Below are positions 15,519 through 21,298 of a stretch of DNA of 21,298 bases, piece by piece. The notes beneath the pieces are model-generated. The model had not been told where the DNA came from. It did not search any database and was given only the letters and a program-made list of their open reading frames with translations. The stretch's first letter is position 1; each line of letters begins with the position of its first letter. This stretch comes from JBBQBQ01 sp038317685 (GTDB taxonomy: Bacteria > Desulfobacterota > Desulfuromonadia > Desulfuromonadales > DDH964): assembly GCA_038317685.1 (NCBI GenBank), contig JBBQBQ010000031.1, positions 1 through 21,298 on the forward strand. The letters are read 5' to 3'. The position numbers were made by a program, and so were the translations under genes.

Positions 15519-16522
15519 AAAAGCAGCTCGTGGCCGGCGTGGTCCTGGTCGTGGTCGCCGGCGTGGCCCTGGCCGCCTGGCTGGTGCGGGAGAAGAACCA
15601 AACGGCCGACGGTCTGACCCTCTACGGCAACGTCGATATCCGCAAGGTCGATCTGGCCTTCCGGGTCGGCGGGCGGGTGGCATCCCTGGCGGCGGAGGAG
15701 GGTGATCGCCTTGTCGAAGGCGCGCTGGTGGCTCGCCTGGAACCGACCCCCTACCGGGACGAACTGCGGTTGGCCGAGGCCCGCCAGGACCAGTCGGCCG
15801 CTCGTCTGGCCAAATTGGAGGCGGGCAACCGTCCCCAGGAAATCGCTCAGGCCGAGGCCCTGGAGAGGGAACGTCAGGCGACCGTGGACAATCTGGCTCT
15901 CGAATTTCAGCGGAAACAGCATCTGGTTGCCGGCGGCGTCATCCCCCGCCAGTCCTTTGACGAGATTACCGCCCGTCTGGCCGAGGCGCGGGCCCGGCTG
16001 GAGACGGCCCGGCAAGGGTTGAACCTGGCCCGGGCCGGGTCCCGCTGGGAAGTTGTGGCCGCCGCCAAAGCCGACCTGGCGGCGGCCGCCGCCAGCCGGG
16101 CTTCCGCCCGGACCCGTCTGGACGATGCCGAAATCTGGGCTCCCGCTGCCGGGGTCCTGTTGACCCGGGTGGTCGAGCCGGGAGCGATCGTGGCGCCGGG
16201 GCAGACCGTGGCGACCCTCTCGCTGGATGATCCGGTCTGGGTCCGGGTCTATGTCAATGAACCGGATCTGGGGCGGATCTCCCCCGGGATGGCCGCTGAA
16301 ATTTATACCGACAGCGCCCCCGGGCGACCTTACCGGGGACACGTTGGGTTTATCTCTCCGGAAGCCGAGTTCACCCCCAAGGCGGTGCAGACCGAGGAAC
16401 TGCGGACCAGCCTGGTCTACCAGTTGCGGGTCATCGCCGACAACCCCGACCACGGCCTGCGTCAGGGGATGCCGGTCACGGTTCGGCTGACCGGCACCGC
16501 GGCCGCGGGCGGAGGGGGGTAG
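15515..16522 (+). CDS. ybhG: HlyD-family membrane fusion protein, YbhG-like
   Basis: This periplasmic adaptor of an ABC efflux pump links the inner-membrane transporter to an outer-membrane channel. It is 335 aa from the ATG overlapping the TetR stop, with GGGGAGG just upstream. An N-terminal membrane anchor or signal (KKQLVAGVVLVVVAGVALAA) comes first. It is followed by the first lipoyl half (VDLAFRVGGRVASL), a long helical hairpin at about 80-205 (LRLAEARQDQSAARLAKLEA and onward), the second lipoyl half (IWAPAAGVLLTRVVEPGAIV) and a beta-barrel domain (VWVRVYVNEPDLGRI). It is followed after 3 nt by the ATPase gene. Confidence 0.92.
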   Translation: MKKQLVAGVVLVVVAGVALAAWLVREKNQTADGLTLYGNVDIRKVDLAFRVGGRVASLAAEEGDRLVEGALVARLEPTPYRDELRLAEARQDQSAARLAKLEAGNRPQEIAQAEALERERQATVDNLALEFQRKQHLVAGGVIPRQSFDEITARLAEARARLETARQGLNLARAGSRWEVVAAAKADLAAAAASRASARTRLDDAEIWAPAAGVLLTRVVEPGAIVAPGQTVATLSLDDPVWVRVYVNEPDLGRISPGMAAEIYTDSAPGRPYRGHVGFISPEAEFTPKAVQTEELRTSLVYQLRVIADNPDHGLRQGMPVTVRLTGTAAAGGGG

Positions 16523-16525
16523 GCC

Positions 16526-18259
16526 ATGACCGGCCCGGCGGTCGCCATCCGTCAGCTCGCCTTTGCCTATGTCCCGGGGCAACCGGCCCTCGACGATCTC
16601 AGCGCGAAGATTCAACCGGGGCGGGTGACCGGCCTGGTTGGCCCGGACGGCGCCGGCAAGACCACCTTGATCCGGCTTCTCGCCGGTCTGCTGCTGCCGT
16701 CCTTGGGGACGGTCGAAATCTTTGGCGTCGACACCCGCCAGGCCGGTGAGCAACTGCCGCAGTTGATCGGTTACATGCCCCAGAAGTTCGGTCTCTACGA
16801 GGACCTTTCGGTGCTGCAGAATCTGCGGCTCTATGCCGATCTGCAGGGGGTGACCGGCGCCGACCGCACCCGGTCTTTCGCACGGCTCCTCGAGTTTACC
16901 GGGTTGGCGCCCTTCCAGGCGCGGCTGGCCGGGCGGCTGTCGGGGGGGATGAAGCAGAAACTCGGCCTCGCCTGCGCCCTGATCCGCAAGCCGCGACTCC
17001 TCCTCCTTGACGAACCGAGCGTCGGTGTCGATCCGGTCAGCCGCCGGGAGCTGTGGCGGATGGTTGGGGAACTGGTCGACCCGGAGATGGCGGTCCTCTG
17101 GTCGACCGCTTATCTCGACGAAGCGGAGAAGTGCGACGAGGTCCTGCTGCTCAGCGAAGGGCGATTGCTGTTTGCCGGCCCTCCCGGGACTTTGACCGAA
17201 CGGATGGCGGGGCGCTCCTTCCAGATCCAGGGGTTCACCGGCAACCGTCGCCAACTCCTGGTTCGCGCCTTACAAAGGCCGGAAGTCCAGGACGGGATCG
17301 TCCAGGGACACAACGTGCGCCTGGTGCTGCGCCCCGACCTGACACCACCTCCGCTGGACGAGCTGGAGGCGGGCGAGGGGGCGCGGCTGGTGGCGGTGGC
17401 GCCGCGCTTCGAGGACGCCTTCATCGATATCCTCGGCGGTGGTCCGGGAGGCGAATCGGTCCTCGCCGCGGCCCTGCCGCCGGCGCCGGAACGGGACGGC
17501 TGGACTGTCGAAGGGGAGGGACTGACCAAGCGCTTCGGTGACTTCACCGCGGTGGAGGATGTCAACTTTGCAATCCGCCGCGGCGAAATCTTCGGTCTCC
17601 TCGGCCCCAACGGCGCCGGCAAGTCGACCACCTTCAAGATGCTCTGCGGTCTCCTCAAACCAAGCGCCGGGAGGGGCCTAGTGGTCGGCTTCGACCTGCA
17701 GCGGGCGCCGGGCCAGGCCCGGGCGCGCCTCGGCTATATGGCGCAGAAGTTCTCCCTCTATAGCGACCTCTCGGCCCGCCAGAACCTCCTCTTCTTCTCA
17801 GGGGTCTATGGTCTGCGGGGGACGGCGCGCCAGGCGATGGTGGCGCAAATGGTGAAGATCTTCGGCCTGCAGCCGCACCTGAACGATTCGGCCGGGGAAC
17901 TCCCCCTTGGTTTCAAGCAGCGCCTGGCCCTGGCCTGTGCGGTCATGCACCGGCCGCAGGTCCTCTTCCTCGACGAGCCGACCTCCGGGGTCGATCCGCT
18001 GACCCGCCGCGAATTCTGGACCCACATCAACGGTTTGGTGGAGAAAGGGGTGACGGTTTTGGTCACCACCCATTTCATGGACGAGGCCGAATACTGCGAC
18101 CGGATCGGCCTGGTCTACAAAGGCAGGATTATCGCCAGCGGTTCCCCCGATGCCCTCAAGGAGGAGGTGGCCTCGTCGTCCCTCCCCGACCCGACCCTCG
18201 AGGACGCCTTTATCGCCCTCCTCGAACGCTGGGACGCCGGGCACCAGGAGGCGGTATGA
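16526..18259 (+). CDS. ybhF: Tandem-domain ABC transporter ATPase, YbhF-like
   Basis: This cytoplasmic ATPase with two fused nucleotide-binding domains is 577 aa, close to E. coli YbhF. Domain 1 has Walker A GPDGAGKT (39-46), signature LSGGMKQ (138-144) and Walker B LLLLDEP (158-164). The switch His is replaced by Ala (STAYLDEAE, A195). Domain 2 has Walker A GPNGAGKS (360-367), a degenerate signature LPLGFKQ (459-465), FLDEP (481-485), and an intact switch His (TTHFMDEAE, H516). In the closed form this predicts one canonical and one degenerate ATP site. The stop overlaps the next start by 4 nt (ATGA). Confidence 0.94.
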   Translation: MTGPAVAIRQLAFAYVPGQPALDDLSAKIQPGRVTGLVGPDGAGKTTLIRLLAGLLLPSLGTVEIFGVDTRQAGEQLPQLIGYMPQKFGLYEDLSVLQNLRLYADLQGVTGADRTRSFARLLEFTGLAPFQARLAGRLSGGMKQKLGLACALIRKPRLLLLDEPSVGVDPVSRRELWRMVGELVDPEMAVLWSTAYLDEAEKCDEVLLLSEGRLLFAGPPGTLTERMAGRSFQIQGFTGNRRQLLVRALQRPEVQDGIVQGHNVRLVLRPDLTPPPLDELEAGEGARLVAVAPRFEDAFIDILGGGPGGESVLAAALPPAPERDGWTVEGEGLTKRFGDFTAVEDVNFAIRRGEIFGLLGPNGAGKSTTFKMLCGLLKPSAGRGLVVGFDLQRAPGQARARLGYMAQKFSLYSDLSARQNLLFFSGVYGLRGTARQAMVAQMVKIFGLQPHLNDSAGELPLGFKQRLALACAVMHRPQVLFLDEPTSGVDPLTRREFWTHINGLVEKGVTVLVTTHFMDEAEYCDRIGLVYKGRIIASGSPDALKEEVASSSLPDPTLEDAFIALLERWDAGHQEAV

Positions 18260-19377
18260 CGCCCCGCCTGCGGCGCCTTAAGGCTTTGATGAGCAAGGAG
18301 TTCGTGCAGATCGTGCGCGATCCCAGCAGCCTGCTGATCGCTTTTGTCCTGCCGCTGATCCTCCTCTTCCTGTTCGGCTACGGCGTCTCCCTCGATGCCC
18401 GCCGGATTCCCCTCGGGGTGGTGGTGGAGGGGAGCGGGGCCGGGGCGCAGAGCCTCGCCCGGGCCTTTGCCGCCAGCCCTTATTTCTCGGTGGTGCAAGC
18501 GAGGGAGGTCCGTCGCTTGCAGCCGGAACTTTTGGCCGGTCGCCTGCGCGGCCTGGTGGTGATCCCGGTCGATTTCGACCGGCGGCTGGAGCGCGGCGTC
18601 GCGCCGCCGCTCCAGGTCATCGCCGACGGCAGTGAAACCAACACCGCCAACTTTGTGCAGAACTACGCCCAAGGCGTGGTCGCCACCTGGCGGGTCCAGC
18701 AGGGGCTGGAACAGGGTCGGACCGGAGCCGGCGGGCCGCTTTTGGTGTCGCGAATCTGGTTCAATCCCGAACTGGCCAGCCGCAACTCTCTGGTTCCCGG
18801 GGCGCTGGCGATCATCATGGCGATCATCGGCACCCTGTTGACCGCCCTGGTGGTCGCCCGGGAATGGGAACGGGGGACGATGGAGGCGCTGATGGCCACC
18901 CCGGTGGGGATCCCGGAGCTGATCGTCGGCAAGCTGGTCCCTTACTTCATCCTCGGCCTGGCCGCGATGCTCGGCAGCGTGGCCGTCTCGGTGTTTCTTT
19001 TCGAGGTACCGTTCCGCGGTTCGATCCTGGCCCTGCTGGTCACCTCCTCCGCCTTTCTCCTCGCCGCCCTCGGGCAGGGGCTGCTCATCTCCACGGTGAC
19101 CAAAAACCAGTTCGTCGCCTCCCAGGTGGCGGTCATCACCGGTTTTCTGCCGGCCTTTCTCCTCTCCGGCTTCATTTTCGAAATTTCCTCCATGCCGTTG
19201 CCGATTCGCGCCCTGACCCACATCATCGCCGCCCGCTACCTGGTCAGCAATCTGCAGACCCTGTTTCTGGCCGGGGACGTCTGGCCGCTGCTCCTCCCCA
19301 ACATCCTGGTGCTGCTGCTGATCGCGACACTGCTCTTTTTGATCACGGCGAAAAAGACCGTGAAGCGACTGAGGTAA
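18256..19377 (+). CDS. ybhS: ABC-2 type permease, YbhS-like
   Basis: This inner-membrane half of the efflux channel is 373 aa. It begins with a cytoplasmic elbow (LRRLKALMSKEFVQIVRDPS) and a first helix (LLIAFVLPLILLFLFGYG). A large extracytoplasmic domain follows at about 45-175. Five further helices begin near ALAIIMAIIGTLLTALVVA, and the ABC-2 phrase REWERGTMEALMATPV lies between the first two of them. It is translationally coupled to the ATPase gene and followed 2 nt later by its paralogue, with which it should form a heterodimer. Confidence 0.92.
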   Translation: MTPRLRRLKALMSKEFVQIVRDPSSLLIAFVLPLILLFLFGYGVSLDARRIPLGVVVEGSGAGAQSLARAFAASPYFSVVQAREVRRLQPELLAGRLRGLVVIPVDFDRRLERGVAPPLQVIADGSETNTANFVQNYAQGVVATWRVQQGLEQGRTGAGGPLLVSRIWFNPELASRNSLVPGALAIIMAIIGTLLTALVVAREWERGTMEALMATPVGIPELIVGKLVPYFILGLAAMLGSVAVSVFLFEVPFRGSILALLVTSSAFLLAALGQGLLISTVTKNQFVASQVAVITGFLPAFLLSGFIFEISSMPLPIRALTHIIAARYLVSNLQTLFLAGDVWPLLLPNILVLLLIATLLFLITAKKTVKRLR

Positions 19378-19379
19378 GC

Positions 19380-20483
19380 ATGTTCGGCCGGATTCGCACC
19401 CTCATCATCAAGGAGCTGCTGGCGCTGCTGCGCGACAAGAAGAGCCGCTTCGTCCTCATCGTCCCCCCGCTGGTGCAACTGCTGGTCTTCTCCTTCGCCG
19501 CCACCATGGAGGTCAACAACCAGACCCTGGCTCTTCTCAACCAGGATCGCGGCCGCCCGGCGGCGGAACTGGCGGCCCGCTTTGCCGCCGCCGGCACCTT
19601 CACGACGGTCCTGACCCTGCAGCGGCCGGAACAGATCGCGCCGCTCCTTGATCGCCAGCAGGCGATCGCGGTGCTGTGGATTCCAGCCGAATTCTCAGCC
19701 AGTCTGGAAGCCGGCCGTCCGGCCCAGGTGAGTTTTATTGCCGACGGCCGCAAGACCAATGCGGCGGGGATCGTCCTCGGCTACGCTCAAAGGATCCTGA
19801 ACGATTACCGCGCCAGTCTGGTCCCAGCCGGCGGGCCGCCTGCGGTTCAGCTGGCGGTGCGCAACTGGTTCAACCCCAACCTCACCTTCCGCTGGTACAC
19901 GGTGCCGAGCCTGGTTTGCATTCTCACCACCCTGATCGGGGTCCTGGTCACCGCTTTGTCGGTGGCCCGGGAACGGGAGATGGGGACCTTCGACCAGTTG
20001 CTGGTCTCCCCCCTCCATCCGCTGGAGATTCTCGCCGGCAAGGCGCTGCCGGCGCTGCTGGTGGCGATGGCCGAAGGGTCCTTCATGATCCTTGCCGCGA
20101 CGCTGCTGCTGAGAATCCCCTTCAACGGTTCCCTCCTTCTCCTCTATGCCAGCATGACGGTCTTTTTGGCCGCCGTCATCGGCATCGGCCTTTTCATCTC
20201 CTCCCTCTCCATGACCCAGCAGCAGGCGATCCTCGGCACCTTCGTCTTCATCGTCCCGGCGGTCATCCTCTCCGGTTTCGCCACCCCCATCGAGAACATG
20301 CCGGACTGGCTGCAGACCCTCACCTATGCCAACCCGCTGCGTTACTTCATGGTGGTGGTCAAAGGAATCTTCCTCAAGGACATCAGCGCGGCCGTGGTCT
20401 GGAGCCAGACCTGGCCAATGTTGGTGATCGCGGCGGTGACTCTGGGGAGTGCGACCTGGCTGTTCCGGAAGCGGATGGAGTGA
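19380..20483 (+). CDS. ybhR: ABC-2 type permease, YbhR-like
   Basis: This is the second permease half, 367 aa from the ATG at 19380 (MFGRIRTLIIKELLALLRDK). The open frame upstream is a shadow of the previous gene. The layout equals its neighbour: one helix (FVLIVPPLVQLLVFSFAATM), a large periplasmic domain (about 45-170), then five helices with the ABC-2 phrase REREMGTFDQLLVSPLHPLE. GFATPIENMPDWLQ is a typical late loop. It is the last recognisable member of the ybhGFSR-type unit. Only 20 bp without a terminator separate it from the next gene, so read-through is possible. Confidence 0.92.
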   Translation: MFGRIRTLIIKELLALLRDKKSRFVLIVPPLVQLLVFSFAATMEVNNQTLALLNQDRGRPAAELAARFAAAGTFTTVLTLQRPEQIAPLLDRQQAIAVLWIPAEFSASLEAGRPAQVSFIADGRKTNAAGIVLGYAQRILNDYRASLVPAGGPPAVQLAVRNWFNPNLTFRWYTVPSLVCILTTLIGVLVTALSVAREREMGTFDQLLVSPLHPLEILAGKALPALLVAMAEGSFMILAATLLLRIPFNGSLLLLYASMTVFLAAVIGIGLFISSLSMTQQQAILGTFVFIVPAVILSGFATPIENMPDWLQTLTYANPLRYFMVVVKGIFLKDISAAVVWSQTWPMLVIAAVTLGSATWLFRKRME

Positions 20484-20503
20484 GGGGGGCTGGATAACAG
20501 GTC

Positions 20504-21100
20504 GTGGCGCTTCCCCGCGGCAGCCTTGACAGCAACCAGCTCCTGGCGATCCTGGGCGAGTGGAACCGCTACCTCAAGCGCCGGGTCCACCTGATCGCCT
20601 GTGGCGATACCGCCTTGACCCTGCTCGGCGTCAAAGCCTCGACCAAGGATGTCGATTTCATGGTCCCCGACGCCAGGGAGCACACTTACCTGACCAGGCA
20701 ACTTCAGGATTTGGGCTACCTTCTGACGACCGGGTCGGGCTGGAAAAGGGCAGGGGACCCTTTTCGCTTCGATCTGTTTCGTGGTAACCGGATTCACACC
20801 ACGGAACTGCTGGAGTCTCCCCTTGCCACCGGCAGGAATACTCCGCTCGCAGAATATTCGCGGCTCTACATCGGCATCCTGAATGACGAAGATCTGATCT
20901 GCAGCAAGCTGATGCGCGGGACAAGCGTTGATTACGACGATTGCCTGCGTTTGGCCGAGGCACACGCCGCTCAGCTCGACCTGGATCGGCTCCGGCGGCA
21001 TTTCCTGGAGAGGGTCAGTTCCGATATCGACACCGACCGCCTGCGGCCGAACATCGACGATTTCCTCAACCGGCTGAAGGAGCGCGCCCGGCATGACTGA
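20504..21100 (+). CDS. DUF6036-like nucleotidyltransferase-fold protein
   Basis: This 198-aa protein has a likely nucleotidyltransferase fold. IACGDTALTLLGVKASTKDV followed by DFMVP (31-55) resembles the hG[GS]...DhD motif of minimal nucleotidyltransferases, with D49 and D51 as the acidic pair. The second motif residue is Asp (GD) where the family usually has Gly or Ser, so catalysis is uncertain. GTG 20504 is the only plausible early start, because a stop lies at 20495, but its ribosome site is weak. It overlaps the next gene by 8 nt, which points to a two-gene cassette. Nucleotidyltransferases of this kind occur in AbiEii/MenT-like toxin-antitoxin modules; membership here is not shown. Confidence 0.75.
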   Translation: MALPRGSLDSNQLLAILGEWNRYLKRRVHLIACGDTALTLLGVKASTKDVDFMVPDAREHTYLTRQLQDLGYLLTTGSGWKRAGDPFRFDLFRGNRIHTTELLESPLATGRNTPLAEYSRLYIGILNDEDLICSKLMRGTSVDYDDCLRLAEAHAAQLDLDRLRRHFLERVSSDIDTDRLRPNIDDFLNRLKERARHD

Positions 21101-21298
21101 TTCCAATCTTCTCAGCAACTTGGCCAGGCTGGGCTTTCCATTGCTGGAGCCGAACGAAGAACTGGACGTCAACGCCACCCTTGCCGAGGTCGTCAAGAGC
21201 AATGATCGGCGTTTCTGGGCGGGGTTCCCGGTAATGTTGGCCAATGCCGCCGAAAGCCCCCGCTTTTCAGCCAACCTGGTCCAGGCGCTGCTGTCCCC
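21093..21298 (+). CDS. Unrecognised protein, partial at right edge
   Basis: The first 68 codons are visible, from an ATG overlapping the preceding stop by 8 nt (AAGGAG about 13 nt upstream). The product begins MTDSNLLSNLARLGFPLLEP and is soluble and mildly acidic. No family is recognised. The tight overlap suggests a functional partner of the nucleotidyltransferase-fold protein. Confidence 0.65.
   Translation, partial: MTDSNLLSNLARLGFPLLEPNEELDVNATLAEVVKSNDRRFWAGFPVMLANAAESPRFSANLVQALLS

Noticed and set aside
15407..17254. Minus-strand open frame of 615 codons opposite the ybhG/ybhF genes
   Set aside because: It is a Gly/Gln/Arg-rich shadow spanning three coupled genes, with no start signal or domain.
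1..21298. CRISPR arrays, tRNA or rRNA genes, insertion sequences
   Set aside because: I saw no regularly spaced repeats, no cloverleaf with CCA end, no rRNA-like stretch and no transposase.

Overview
This is a GC-rich window from a Gram-negative bacterium. I infer a member of the Desulfuromonadia/Geobacter-like deltaproteobacteria. The inference rests on a small DUF4492-type gene ahead of cydA, a GAF-GGDEF protein, a Zur-ZnuABC cluster and the codon bias. It is not proven, because no rRNA or tRNA gene is present.

Positions 1-6115 (all minus strand) hold a type I restriction-modification operon, hsdR-hsdM-hsdS. It continues past hsdS into two cargo genes: an unrecognised soluble protein of about 311 aa, and a membrane protein cut by the window edge. 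The four junctions are tight (12 nt gap, 4 nt overlap, about 29 nt, 3 nt), so the five genes look co-transcribed and defence-related. hsdM carries an in-frame, GC-rich palindromic repeat of about 38 bp. Positions 6116-6600 hold no intact gene. They contain a broken remnant of a Mu gpF/PBECR-type phage head protein and two hairpins.

Positions 6601-9706 form a zinc-uptake locus. znuA is on the minus strand, divergent from a zur-znuC-znuB operon on the plus strand, with a short AT-rich shared control region between them. ZnuC ends in a His-rich tail. Positions 9838-10887 (minus) encode a GAF-GGDEF diguanylate cyclase whose inhibitory-site motif is degenerate.

Positions 10989-14162 form a cytochrome bd operon: a consensus-like promoter, a DUF4492-type small membrane protein, cydA, cydB, a 31-residue single-helix ORF, and a bidirectional terminator. 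A convergent SlyD/FkpB-type FKBP prolyl isomerase lies at 14191-14619.

Positions 14747-20483 are an efflux operon with the same order as E. coli cecR(ybiH)/ybhGFSR: TetR regulator, HlyD-type adaptor, double ABC ATPase and two ABC-2 permeases. It has a strong promoter whose -35 box overlaps a perfect 12-bp palindrome, which suggests autorepression. The window ends with a nucleotidyltransferase-fold gene (DUF6036-like) overlapping a second, truncated gene, a possible two-gene toxin-antitoxin-like or other accessory cassette.

Most of the window is ordinary metabolism and transport. The best candidates for something undescribed are the two genes behind hsdS, the repeat inside hsdM, and the terminal nucleotidyltransferase pair.
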